This document shows positions 42,942-51,667 of a stretch of DNA of 62,591 nucleotides, piece after piece. Positions within the stretch are counted from its first letter, which is position 1. Each line of letters starts with the position of its first letter. Location of the stretch: positions 1 through 62,591 of the forward strand of contig JAHDWN010000036.1 in NCBI GenBank assembly GCA_023382675.1, given 5' to 3'. Made by a program: the position numbers and the translations under genes. Source of the DNA: Anaerolineae bacterium (GTDB lineage Bacteria > Chloroflexota > Anaerolineae > Aggregatilineales > Phototrophicaceae). The notes beneath the pieces are model-generated. The model was not told the origin of the DNA. It searched no databases and saw only the letters and a program-made list of their open reading frames with translations.

Positions 42942-45659
42942 TTGTTTGTGACAGCAAGTGCTTCTTTTCCACTCAGAAGAGACCTCGGTGTGCAGTTGTT
43001 CGCGCTGTATGCCATATTCGTCGTGTCTGTTCTCGTCGCCGCTTATATCTTCGTCCAATCCGCCAGCGATCAGCTCGAAGCCGATGTCAGCGCCTCGGAT
43101 CTGGCGCTGGCGCATTCGATTGCGCAGGAGACATACACGGCCATGAACGGCGCGCTTGAAGCGGCGCGCCAGCTCGCCGTGCATACGCCCGTGATTGAGT
43201 CCGATGACGCCGGTATGGCGCGGCTGTTTGAGAACATCATGAGCGTGCGCCAGGACATCAACCTGACGTACCGCCTGGACGCCGACGGCATCATGACCTT
43301 TCACTATCCCATCGGCCCTGAATCGACCGTCGGGCACGATTTCTCGTTCCGCCCGTACTTCCAGCAGGCGCTGACGACTCACGAAGCGCTGCTCTCGTCC
43401 GGCAGAATTTCACCCACCACTAACCAGCCGGTCGCGACCGCCGTCATGCCGCTGTGGAGCGCGGATGATGAATTCCTCGGCCTAATCGCCACCAACATCA
43501 AGCTCCAGTTCCTGAGTGACACGCTACGCAATATCGGCGCGACCTCGCGCGAAGATCAGGTCGTAGACATCACGATCATCGATCACGAGGGCAAGATCGT
43601 TGCCCACTCGTCGGAGGACCAACTGCTGCGCGATGCCAACGAAGTTCTGTCGCAAATCGCGCCAACCGTGCAGCGAGGACGAACTACCAGCCTGACTGCC
43701 GTCAACGCGGACGGCGTCGAATATCTCTACAGCTATGTGCCCATCTCCGGTATCAATTGGGGAGTCATCGTCAGCCGCCCGACGGTCTATGCCTTCGCCG
43801 TGCCGCACGCTTTCCAGCGCGGCATCTTCTTCGTGAGCGCTGTCTTTCTGGGCAGTGGGTTGCTGTTCTGGTTGGCGCTGTCTCGTCGGGTGATCCGCCC
43901 GTTGGAACGGTTGGCTGAATTCAGTCAGAACGCTATCCCCGGCCACGCGAGCGCGAACGATGTGGTCGCCGGGCTGGCGCATCTGACCGCGCGCACGGAT
44001 CAGATGGGTGTGCTCACACGCAGCGTCCAGCGGATGCAGGCAGCCATCGAAGCGCGGCTGAACGAATTGGCGACGCTGCTGCGGACGAGCACGGCTGTCG
44101 TCTCGACGCTCGATTCGCGTGTAGTGCTGGAGCGCATTCTGGAGCAGGTCGAGCAGCTCCTTAATGTCCACATGAGCGCTATCTTCGTGCTGGATGACGA
44201 GGTGAGCGGTTTCCGCGCCAGGGCGAGCCGCCATCTGCCGGCGTGGTATGCCGAGCGCGTGCGCATCGACCCGCTCGACCCAAACTCGGCGACCATGCGC
44301 GCCATCCGCACCGGCGAGCCGATCCAGATCGTCGATACTGAAACCGATCCGGCCTACACCAGTCATCGCTTCCGGGCGCGCAAGGCGGGCTACCGCTCGC
44401 TGCTGGCGATCCGCCTGCCGATCAAGCACGCCGATCCCGCCGCGCTGGTCGTCTATCGCAAAGAGCCGTACCATTACACTGAGCGCGAGATTCGGCTGTT
44501 GACCAGCTTCGCCAATCATGCAGCGATGGCGATTGAGAACGCCGCCTTGTTCGCCCGCAGCGACATGCACCTGCGCGAGCAAACGCGCCGCCTGGAAGCG
44601 TTGATCCAGTCGATGCACGACGGGCTGGTGCTGGAAGATTTCGGCGGCAAGATCATCTACCTCAATCGCAGGATGCACGAACTGCTGCCGCTGCCTGCGG
44701 ACTCGATCCTCAACCAGCCGATCCGCTTCCTGGTCGATGCCATCGTCGCTTACGCGGAAAACGCCGGAACCGTGGCAGAACAAATCGCGCACATGTTGGA
44801 GGAGAAGGGAATTCGCCAGGTCGAATGCCTGCACGCCAGCCGCAATGCACGTCGCTACCTGCGGCTGACGCTCTTCGACGTGACCGACGCTGGAGACACG
44901 CTGATCGGACGCGGCTGGATTGTTCAGGACATCACGCAGCGCCATGAGGTCGACCGCATGAAGTCGAACCTGATCGCGACCGTCTCGCACGAACTGCGCA
45001 CACCACTGGCGGCGATCAAGGGCTACGCGACCACGCTGCTGGCGGATGATGTCGAATGGGATGCGGCCAGCCAGCGCGAATTCCTGACGACCATCTCCGA
45101 GGAGACCGACCGGCTGAACAACCTCGTCCATGATCTGCTCGATATGTCTAAGATCGAGGCCGGGACGCTCGTGATCGCGCCGCAAGTCTGCGATCTCTAC
45201 CCGCTGGTGTTGAGCGCGGCCAACCATTCGATGCCGCCCGCCAATGGCCGCCTGCGCATTGCGCTGCCGCCGGACATGCCAACACTGTACGCCGACGCCG
45301 ACCGCATCGAGGGCGTGCTGCGCAACCTGCTCGAAAACGCGGCCAAGTACGCGCCCGACGACACGCCCATCGAAGTCACGGCAGGTTTCGACGAGCGCGA
45401 GATTGTCATTCGTGTCATCGATCAGGGGCCCGGCATCCCGCCGGAGCATCAGGAGCACATCTTTCAGAGCTTCTACCGGCTGGAGAACGGCCTGACGCGC
45501 AAGACCGCCGGGGTCGGGCTAGGGCTGACGATCGCGCGCGGCTTCGTTCAGGCGCACGGTGGGCGCATCTGGCTTGAACCACGCGACAAAGGGCTGTGCG
45601 TCGCCTTCAGCATCCCGCGCAGCCCAGCACACGAACTGGTGGGGGAGAGTATGCATTGA
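42942..45659 (+). CDS. sensor histidine kinase, dCache-HAMP-GAF-PAS
   Basis: A 905-residue membrane sensor kinase. The frame begins with TTG at 42942 (GTG at 42948 is an alternative), with no strong ribosome site. Helix 1 spans about 16-38 and helix 2 about 293-313, enclosing a dCache-type sensor (RPYFQQAL, SGRISPTTNQPVATAVMPLW, VPISGINWGVIVSRP). Then come a HAMP linker, a GAF domain (about 375-535), a PAS domain (about 550-660), HisKA with the phosphoacceptor His683 (VSHELRTPLA), and HATPase_c. The kinase has an N-box (LLENAAKYAP), DQGPGIP and GVGLGLTIA. It is paired with the response regulator 9 bases downstream. Its extracellular sensor may detect the solute imported by the Liv-type system. 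Confidence 0.93.
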   Translation: MFVTASASFPLRRDLGVQLFALYAIFVVSVLVAAYIFVQSASDQLEADVSASDLALAHSIAQETYTAMNGALEAARQLAVHTPVIESDDAGMARLFENIMSVRQDINLTYRLDADGIMTFHYPIGPESTVGHDFSFRPYFQQALTTHEALLSSGRISPTTNQPVATAVMPLWSADDEFLGLIATNIKLQFLSDTLRNIGATSREDQVVDITIIDHEGKIVAHSSEDQLLRDANEVLSQIAPTVQRGRTTSLTAVNADGVEYLYSYVPISGINWGVIVSRPTVYAFAVPHAFQRGIFFVSAVFLGSGLLFWLALSRRVIRPLERLAEFSQNAIPGHASANDVVAGLAHLTARTDQMGVLTRSVQRMQAAIEARLNELATLLRTSTAVVSTLDSRVVLERILEQVEQLLNVHMSAIFVLDDEVSGFRARASRHLPAWYAERVRIDPLDPNSATMRAIRTGEPIQIVDTETDPAYTSHRFRARKAGYRSLLAIRLPIKHADPAALVVYRKEPYHYTEREIRLLTSFANHAAMAIENAALFARSDMHLREQTRRLEALIQSMHDGLVLEDFGGKIIYLNRRMHELLPLPADSILNQPIRFLVDAIVAYAENAGTVAEQIAHMLEEKGIRQVECLHASRNARRYLRLTLFDVTDAGDTLIGRGWIVQDITQRHEVDRMKSNLIATVSHELRTPLAAIKGYATTLLADDVEWDAASQREFLTTISEETDRLNNLVHDLLDMSKIEAGTLVIAPQVCDLYPLVLSAANHSMPPANGRLRIALPPDMPTLYADADRIEGVLRNLLENAAKYAPDDTPIEVTAGFDEREIVIRVIDQGPGIPPEHQEHIFQSFYRLENGLTRKTAGVGLGLTIARGFVQAHGGRIWLEPRDKGLCVAFSIPRSPAHELVGESMH

Positions 45660-45668
45660 GGGCAGCCG

Positions 45669-46370
45669 ATGAGTACACGTCAGATTGAAGTTCTGGTCGT
45701 TGACGACGAGCAGGCACTGCGCAACTTCGTCCGGCGCAATCTCGAAGTGCGCAACTACCACGTGCACACGGCGGCCAATGGGCTGGAGGCGCTGGCGCAT
45801 TTCCACGCGCGCGCCGTCGATCTGGTGATCCTCGATCTGATGATGCCGGATATGGATGGCCTGGAGACGATCCGGCGCATCCGCCAGACTTCGCAGGTGC
45901 CGATCATCGTGCTCTCGGCACTCGGCGAAGAAGAAGACAAGATCCGCGCGTTCAAGCTCGGCGCGGATGACTACCTGACCAAGCCTTTCGGCGTCGGCGA
46001 ACTGCTGGTGCGCATCCAGGCTGTCATGCGCCGCGCTCAGTGGTCAAAGCACCCGGCCACGACGACCACAACGCACATCGCCCATGGCGACCTGATCGTC
46101 GATCTTGAACGACACAAGGTCAGTCGTGTCGATGCCGTCATCGATCTGACGCCGATTGAGTTCGAACTGCTGGTGTACCTGATGGAGAACGCGGGCAAAG
46201 TGCTGACGCATCGCGCGATCTTGCAGCACGTGTGGGGTGAGGAATACGGTCAGGAGTCCGAATACCTGCGCGTCTACGTCGGGCGGCTGCGGCAGAAGAT
46301 CGAGCCAGACCCGGCCAAGCCGCGCTACATCCTGACCGAGCGCGGCGTGGGTTACGTGTTCGGCGGGTGA
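45669..46370 (+). CDS. OmpR/PhoB-type response regulator
   Basis: A 233-residue DNA-binding regulator. The receiver has the acidic pair VVDDE (about 10-14), phosphoacceptor Asp56 in ILDLMMPDMDG, Ser/Ala in VLSALGEE and Lys in LTKPFG. The C-terminal winged helix (about 135-233) has IDLTPIEFELLVYLMENAGKVLTHRAILQHVWG and the closing ILTERGVGYVFGG. It is the partner of the kinase just upstream; the next operon (binding protein 46878 onward) is a likely target. The last 19 bases overlap a convergent gene. Confidence 0.95.
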   Translation: MSTRQIEVLVVDDEQALRNFVRRNLEVRNYHVHTAANGLEALAHFHARAVDLVILDLMMPDMDGLETIRRIRQTSQVPIIVLSALGEEEDKIRAFKLGADDYLTKPFGVGELLVRIQAVMRRAQWSKHPATTTTTHIAHGDLIVDLERHKVSRVDAVIDLTPIEFELLVYLMENAGKVLTHRAILQHVWGEEYGQESEYLRVYVGRLRQKIEPDPAKPRYILTERGVGYVFGG

Positions 46371-46666
46371 GGAGGAGTTGGCTGCTTCAGAGGTTGGTCG
46401 GTTTGGTCACGACGGTGGCGTTTCTTCGGGATCAGCGGGTGTATCGTATTTTGGGTGTGGCGGACGAAATAGATTGCCAGCAAAGTGATTGGCGCACTCA
46501 GCACAAAACCGCACATGCAAAGGCCGAGCCCAGTTTCACAGTCGTGACAGTAAGCGGGGCTATTGACGTACCACAACGCGATTAACACACTGAAGACGAT
46601 ACCTAACACGACATAAGCAGCGAAGTGCATAGCGGCGATTACGAGACCACGCAGGCTGATCCTCAT
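46352..46666 (-). CDS. small two-helix membrane protein with four cysteines
   Basis: A 104-residue protein I do not recognise. It has two hydrophobic segments (about 9-33 and 52-69) with a short loop carrying Cys40, Cys43, Cys50 and Cys52 (C-H-D-C and C-M-C). A basic, proline-rich tail follows (PKKRHRRDQ, PTPPHPP). AGGTGAGG stands just before the ATG. The cysteine pairs could bind a metal or form disulfides. It overlaps the response regulator end by 19 bases. The tail could be an artefact of the opposite strand, but helices, RBS and start support a real gene. Confidence 0.55.
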   Translation of the reverse strand: MRISLRGLVIAAMHFAAYVVLGIVFSVLIALWYVNSPAYCHDCETGLGLCMCGFVLSAPITLLAIYFVRHTQNTIHPLIPKKRHRRDQTDQPLKQPTPPHPPNT

Positions 46667-46877
46667 ACCTCACCTGACTGATACTTGATTATGTGATAGA
46701 CAAATCACATAGCAGCGTTTCGCAGACGCGGCGGAGAAAAAGCCGACAGCCAACCGCCGATGCCACCCCATTTTTATACAACGTTTATAAATCGCTCTCA
46801 TCATTTACTCATTGTTTGCAAGAAATCCGTATCCTGACTAGCGTCGGCGATCGAGATTACCCCTATGGAGGAATATT
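46667..46877. promoter_or_regulatory. AT-rich divergent promoter region before the Liv-type operon
   Basis: This short AT-rich region holds TTTATA-caacgtt-TATAAA (46773-46791), an inverted repeat that might be an operator for the adjacent response regulator. The RBS GGAGGAAT stands before the ATG at 46878. A defined promoter could not be chosen. Confidence 0.4.
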
Positions 46878-48140
46878 ATGAACCGTTCTCGCCGCGTTAT
46901 GGTCTTTCTTGTCTTCGCACTATTGGCTTTAGCAATTAGTGTTTCTGGGGTGGCGGCGCAAGCGCAAACCGTCGTCATCGGCTTCACGGCATCGCAGTCG
47001 GGACGTTACAACGTCGAATCGACGCGCCAGATCAACGGCCTGAACCTGTGGCTGAATCAGGTCAACGACGCCGGGGGCATCACCCTCAGTGATGGCACCG
47101 TCATCACCTTCAGCACCGTCTTCTATGATGACGAGTCGAACACCGATCGCGTTCAGGAGTTGTACACCCGCCTCGCTACCGACGACAACGCCGACTTCCT
47201 GATCAGCCCGTATTCGAGCGGCCTGACCGACGCTTCGTCGATCATCGCCGAGCAGTACGGCAAGATCATGATCACGACCGGCGCGGCCTCGGACAGCACC
47301 TACATGAAGGGCTACTCGCTCGTATTCCAAACGTACACGCCCGCCAGTCGCTACCTGACCGGCGCGCTCGATCTGCTGGCGTCGCTGGATGAGAACGCAC
47401 AGCGCATCGCCATCGTCCACGAGAATGACAAGTTCTCGACCGACGTTTCGACAGCGCTCAATGACTACGCGCTCGAACTCGGCTACGAGGTCGTACTGTT
47501 TGAAGGCTACGACTCCGGTGCGACCGATTTCGCTCCATTCATTAATAAGATTCAGGAAGCTGCGCCGGATGCCGTGCTCGGCGGCGGCCACTTTCAGGAT
47601 GGCAGCACCTTCGCCCGCCAGCTTTATGAAAAAACGGTCGAGCCGGGGTTCGTGGCGCTGCTAGTCGCGCCACCGGAGCCGAGCTTCTCTGAATTGGGCG
47701 AGGCTGCTCTGGGCGTGGTCGGCCCCAGCCAATGGGAGCCATTGGCGCAGATCGACGCGAGCGCGGCAGAGGCGGCCGGTGTCGATTTCTATGGCCCATC
47801 GAGCGCCGAATTTAACGACGCCTACATGGAAGCTTATGGCGAAGAACCGTCCTACCACGCGGCGGGCGGCTACATCGCCGGGCTGCTGTTGCAGAAGGCG
47901 ATTGAGGATGCCGGGACGATTGAGACGCAGGCAGTCAAGGAACAGCTCGACGCCATGAACCTGCTGACCTTCTTCGGGCGCATCCAGTTCGATGTCACAC
48001 CGGAAGCGCACGGTCTGCAAATCGGCCACTCGATGATGTACGTCCAGTGGCAGGGCATGGCCGACGCGCTCGAAAAACAGATCGTCTGGCCGCCGGAAGC
48101 TGTGACCGCCGATCCGATTTACCCCATCGGCGGCGAATAA
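46878..48140 (+). CDS. branched-chain amino acid-type ABC substrate-binding protein (LivJ-like)
   Basis: Secreted binding protein of 420 residues, Peripla_BP_6 class. Signal MNRSRRVMVFLVFALLALAISVSGVAAQ, then mature AQTVVIGFTASQSGRYNVES. Motifs: GLNLWLNQVNDAGGI, VQELYTRLATDDNADFLISPYSS, IMITTGAASDS, RIAIVHENDKFSTDVSTAL, EAAPDAVLGGGHFQDG and PSYHAAGGYIAGLLLQKAIEDAG. No lipobox. HAAT-type systems import branched amino acids but also amides, urea and aromatic acids, so the ligand is open. First gene of a complete LivJHMGF-type operon. Confidence 0.92.
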   Translation: MNRSRRVMVFLVFALLALAISVSGVAAQAQTVVIGFTASQSGRYNVESTRQINGLNLWLNQVNDAGGITLSDGTVITFSTVFYDDESNTDRVQELYTRLATDDNADFLISPYSSGLTDASSIIAEQYGKIMITTGAASDSTYMKGYSLVFQTYTPASRYLTGALDLLASLDENAQRIAIVHENDKFSTDVSTALNDYALELGYEVVLFEGYDSGATDFAPFINKIQEAAPDAVLGGGHFQDGSTFARQLYEKTVEPGFVALLVAPPEPSFSELGEAALGVVGPSQWEPLAQIDASAAEAAGVDFYGPSSAEFNDAYMEAYGEEPSYHAAGGYIAGLLLQKAIEDAGTIETQAVKEQLDAMNLLTFFGRIQFDVTPEAHGLQIGHSMMYVQWQGMADALEKQIVWPPEAVTADPIYPIGGE

Positions 48141-48156
48141 ACACCCAACCTATCGA

Positions 48157-48186
48157 GAGGGCGAGGGGCGTGTGTCTCTCGCCCTC
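48157..48186 (+). promoter_or_regulatory. stem-loop between binding-protein and permease genes
   Basis: GAGGGCGAG and CTCGCCCTC form a perfect 9-base stem with a 12-base loop, extendable by G-U pairs, 16 bases behind the binding-protein stop. No T-run follows. Confidence 0.72.
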
Positions 48187-48250
48187 GTCACAACCAAGTG
48201 TCGAAAAGATAGGTTCGTCGCTCTCAAAAGCTGTTTTTCGCGGGGGATAT

Positions 48251-49105
48251 ATGGATATTCTGGCTTTTTTGACGGACGGCTTACTGATAGGGTTTGTCTA
48301 CGGCATTGCCGCAATGGGGTTGACCCTCATCTGGGGCGTGATGAACGTCATCAACCTGTCCCACGGCTCGATCATCGCTCTGGGCATGTTCGCCCTCTAC
48401 TTCCTGTTCGTCAGTCTGGGGATCAACCCCTATATTGGTGTTGTCCTGGTGGCAGTGCTCGGACTGCTGCTCGGCATGGTTATCTATGCCGTTGCTATTC
48501 ACCGGGTGATCAACGCGCCGCACCTTTCGACACTGCTGGCGACTTTCGCCGTCAACATGATCATCATCGGCCTGGGCACCACGGCCTTCAGCACCTCGCC
48601 GCGCAACGTCGATTTCTCGCTCGGCAGCATGAGCATCGGCCCGGTAACGATCCTGGGGACACGTGCTGTCGCAGCCATCGCTTCGGTGCTTATCACCGCC
48701 GCGCTCTACTACTTCCTCTACCGGACGACGCTCGGCAAATACGTGCGCGCCGTTACAGATAACCGCGCCGCCGCCGAATTGATGGGCATCCCATCCGCGC
48801 GCGTGCTCGCCTTCAGTTTTGGCCTGGGCACGATGTTAGCGGCCATCGCCGGTGGCTTGATCGCGACCTTCTTCCCGTTCACCATCCTTTCCGGCACGAC
48901 CTACGAACTGAAAAGCTTCGTCATTGGCGTGCTTGGCGGGGTGGGTAATCCGCTCGGCGCGCTCATCGGTGGCCTGATCCTGGGTACGTTCGAGGGCATC
49001 ATCCCGTATTTCCTGCCCACGTCCTGGGTGCCCGTCCTTGAGTTCATCCTGTTCGTTGTCATCCTTCTGGTTCGTCCGACCGGACTGCTGGGAGCGAAAA
49101 AATGA
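48251..49105 (+). CDS. livH: ABC transporter permease, LivH type
   Basis: A 284-residue inner-membrane permease. The ATG at 48251 (MDILAFLTDGLLIGFVYGIAAMGLTLIWGVMNVINLSHG) is the family start, with a G-rich site just before it; the frame upstream to 48047 only reads across the binding-protein end and the stem-loop. LivH features are NLSHG, GKYVRAVTDNRAAAELMGI, SFGLGTMLAAIAGGL, and GVLGGVGNPLGALIGGLILG. It overlaps livM by ATGA. Confidence 0.95.
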   Translation: MDILAFLTDGLLIGFVYGIAAMGLTLIWGVMNVINLSHGSIIALGMFALYFLFVSLGINPYIGVVLVAVLGLLLGMVIYAVAIHRVINAPHLSTLLATFAVNMIIIGLGTTAFSTSPRNVDFSLGSMSIGPVTILGTRAVAAIASVLITAALYYFLYRTTLGKYVRAVTDNRAAAELMGIPSARVLAFSFGLGTMLAAIAGGLIATFFPFTILSGTTYELKSFVIGVLGGVGNPLGALIGGLILGTFEGIIPYFLPTSWVPVLEFILFVVILLVRPTGLLGAKK

Positions 49106-50076
49106 GCCTACGAAATCTACGCAATCCCGGTCTCTGGATCACCGTGCTCGCCGTCGCGCTACTGGGCTTGTGGCCGATTGTGACGCAGCGCGCCTCCACC
49201 CGTGAGGAGATCTTCACGGTTATGCTCTCGGTCGTGCTGGCGAGCAGCCTGAATATTCTGCTTGGCTATACCGGCTACGTCAGCTTCGGGCACATCGTCT
49301 TCTTCGGCCTCGGTGGCTATGTCGGCCTCTACCTGATCATTGTCCAGGGCTGGTCGCTCTGGCCGTCGATGATCGCGGGCGGGCTGGCTGCCGGGCTGCT
49401 GGCGCTGCTGCTGGGGCAGGCGATCCTGCGCCTGCGCGGGAGTTACTTCGCGCTCGCTACCATCGGCATCAACGAGGCGATGCGGGCATTCATCAACAAC
49501 TTCGAGCCGTTCGGCGGGCCGACAGGTCTCTCGCTCAACTTCCAAACGTACAACCAGTACGGCGGGGCGGCGAATGCACTCTGGCTGATCTACTACATCG
49601 TGCTGATCCTGGCGGTGTTCAATATCTTCCTCAGCTACATCGTGAAGACGAGCAAGTTCGGCCTGGGGCTGATGGCGATCCGTGAAGACGAAGATGCCGC
49701 TGAAGTTATGGGCGTGATCACGCCGCGCAGCAAAACCTGGGCCTACGTGCTCTCGGCCATTCTGCCTGGCGTCGTCGGTGTGCTCTTCTTCTTCAAGAAC
49801 GGCAACATCGAACCACCGCAGGCATTTCGTCTGCACCTGTCGATTGAACTGCTGGTGATGGTCATGCTCGGCGGCTATGGCACGGTCTTCGGCCCACTCC
49901 TGGGCGCGGTCGGCTACCAGCGTCTGCGCGGGCTGCTGCTGACGAGCGATCTGTTCAAGAATATTCAGCTCGCGGTTGCCGGTCTGCTGCTGCTGCTCAT
50001 TATCCTGTTCATCCCGGCGGGGGCAGTCGGCTGGCTGCGCCAGCGCTTTCCGGTCGTGCGGAGGTTCATACCATGA
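49102..50076 (+). CDS. livM: ABC transporter permease, LivM type
   Basis: A 324-residue inner-membrane permease. Motifs: LNILLGYTGYVSFGHIVFFGLGGY, LRLRGSYFALATIGINEAMR, EPFGGPTGLS, FGLGLMAIREDEDAAEVMGV and GYGTVFGPLLGAVGYQRLRG. These fit LivM, whose substrate-side loop after GGPTG is family specific. Its ATG overlaps the livH stop, and the livG ATG overlaps its own stop, so all are coupled. Confidence 0.95.
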   Translation: MSLRNLRNPGLWITVLAVALLGLWPIVTQRASTREEIFTVMLSVVLASSLNILLGYTGYVSFGHIVFFGLGGYVGLYLIIVQGWSLWPSMIAGGLAAGLLALLLGQAILRLRGSYFALATIGINEAMRAFINNFEPFGGPTGLSLNFQTYNQYGGAANALWLIYYIVLILAVFNIFLSYIVKTSKFGLGLMAIREDEDAAEVMGVITPRSKTWAYVLSAILPGVVGVLFFFKNGNIEPPQAFRLHLSIELLVMVMLGGYGTVFGPLLGAVGYQRLRGLLLTSDLFKNIQLAVAGLLLLLIILFIPAGAVGWLRQRFPVVRRFIP

Positions 50077-50843
50077 TTCTGCAAGTTTCCGGAGTCAGCA
50101 AATGGTTCGGCGGGTTGAAGGCATTGACCGACGTGACTTTCAGCCTGCAAGAAGGGCAAATCCTCGGCTTGATTGGCCCCAACGGCGCGGGCAAGACGAC
50201 GCTGTTCAATGTCATCAATGGCGTTTACAAGCCGAGTGAGGGCGCGGTCAATTTCCGCGGCGTCGACATCACCGGCATGAAAACCTATGAGATCGCGCGC
50301 ATGGGCCTCGCCAGAGCGCACCAGATAGTGCGCCCGCTCAACGAATTAACCGTGCGTGATAATGTCATGGTCGGCGCGTGTTTCGGGCGTGAGAATCATG
50401 CGCTTGGCGGAGCGCGCGTCATCGCTGACGAGGTGATGGAGTTCGTTGGCCTGGAGAAGCGCGCCGATCAACTGGCGTCCAACCTGAATATCGGCCAGAA
50501 GAAGCGCCTGGAGATGGCACGGGCGCTGGCAGCGCGTCCGTATCTGCTGCTGCTGGACGAAGTCTTGGCCGGGTTGAATCCAGCCGAGATCACGCGCATG
50601 ATCGACATCGTCCACAAAATCCGCGAACGTGGCACGACGATTGTCATGATTGAACACGTCATGCAGGCGGTCATGAGCGTTTCGGATCAGGTGCTGGTGC
50701 TGGATTTCGGCAAACCGATTGCTTTCGGCCCACCCGGGGAAGTCGCCAACGATGCCCGTGTTGTCGAAGCCTATCTGGGCGATCCCGAACTGGCGAAGCA
50801 ACTCCTCGCGCCATCGTCCGACGAATCGGAGCAAGACGCCTAG
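50073..50843 (+). CDS. livG: ABC transporter ATPase, LivG type
   Basis: A 256-residue ATPase. Walker A GPNGAGKTT (about 36-44), the LivG-like segment RMGLARAHQIVRPLNELTV, the degenerate signature NLNIGQKKRLEMARAL, and Walker B LLLLDEVLAGLNP, in which the usual DEP is DEV. H-loop IEHVM. Signature and D-loop changes of this kind are normal in LivG relatives. It works as a heterodimer with the LivF-type ATPase that follows after 34 bases. Confidence 0.95.
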   Translation: MILQVSGVSKWFGGLKALTDVTFSLQEGQILGLIGPNGAGKTTLFNVINGVYKPSEGAVNFRGVDITGMKTYEIARMGLARAHQIVRPLNELTVRDNVMVGACFGRENHALGGARVIADEVMEFVGLEKRADQLASNLNIGQKKRLEMARALAARPYLLLLDEVLAGLNPAEITRMIDIVHKIRERGTTIVMIEHVMQAVMSVSDQVLVLDFGKPIAFGPPGEVANDARVVEAYLGDPELAKQLLAPSSDESEQDA

Positions 50844-50877
50844 CCCGCGCGGCTGTGTCATCTGAAAGAGGATAAAC

Positions 50878-51588
50878 ATGGCGATTCTTGAAATCAAAGA
50901 CATTACGTCAGGCTATGGCGAAGTGCAGATCCTGTGGGGTTCGACGATGTCGCTGCAGGAAGGCAAGATCACGTCGCTGGTGGGCGCGAACGGCGCGGGC
51001 AAGACAACGATGCTGCGCACGATCATGGGGCTGGTCAAGCCCAAGACCGGAACGATCACTTTCGAGGGCAAAGACGTCAGCCAGATTAGCGCGCACGTCA
51101 AAGCGGAGATGGGCCTGGTGCTCGTGCCGGAAGGCCGCCAGTTGTTTTCCGACATGAGCGTCGAAGAAAACCTGGAGATGGGCGCAGCGCCCAAACGTGC
51201 TAAGCCTCGCTTCGACGCCAATATCAAGCGTGTGTTCGAGATCTTTCCACGCCTGGAAGAGCGCCGTCGCCAAAAAGCGCGCACACTCAGCGGCGGTGAG
51301 CAGCAGATGCTGGCCGTCGCGCGCGGCATCATGTCCGAGCCGAAGGTGCTGATGATCGACGAGCTATCGCTCGGTCTTGCGCCGGTGCTGGTGCTCGATC
51401 TGTTCCACACGTTGCAAAAGCTGCGTGGCGAAGGGCTGACGGTGCTGCTGGTCGAGCAGAACGTGCAAATGGCGCTCGCGGTTAGCGACTACACCTACGT
51501 GCTCCAGCACGGCAAGGCTGATCTTCACGGGCCAAGTCGTGACCTGGTCAATGACACGCACATCCGCTCAGCTTATCTGGGCATGTAA
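50878..51588 (+). CDS. livF: ABC transporter ATPase, LivF type
   Basis: A 236-residue ATPase opening MAILEIKDITSGYGEVQILWG. Walker A GANGAGKTT, then VPEGRQLFSDMSVEENLEMG, signature LSGGEQQMLAVARGIMSEP, Walker B VLMIDELSLGLAP and H-loop VEQNVQMAL. This completes the five-gene importer. RBS AAAGAGGAT lies before the ATG. The operon ends here; 79 bases later the DapA-type gene ends on the other strand. Confidence 0.95.
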   Translation: MAILEIKDITSGYGEVQILWGSTMSLQEGKITSLVGANGAGKTTMLRTIMGLVKPKTGTITFEGKDVSQISAHVKAEMGLVLVPEGRQLFSDMSVEENLEMGAAPKRAKPRFDANIKRVFEIFPRLEERRRQKARTLSGGEQQMLAVARGIMSEPKVLMIDELSLGLAPVLVLDLFHTLQKLRGEGLTVLLVEQNVQMALAVSDYTYVLQHGKADLHGPSRDLVNDTHIRSAYLGM

Positions 51589-51667
51589 AGAGGCGAAATC
51601 GGCATCTGAGGGTTACGTGCACAACGGAAGCACTCAGCGCCGCGCAGACACGACAGCGCAGAAGCGT

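Noticed and set aside
43524..45458. 644-codon open frame on the minus strand
   Set aside because: It lies wholly antisense to the histidine kinase, whose domains are unmistakable. The protein is Arg/Asp/His/Gln-rich with no family pattern, typical of antisense frames in GC-rich genes.
48047..48250. Upstream extension of the LivH-type permease (68 residues)
   Set aside because: It crosses the binding-protein end and the stem-loop. The family N-terminus starts at 48251.
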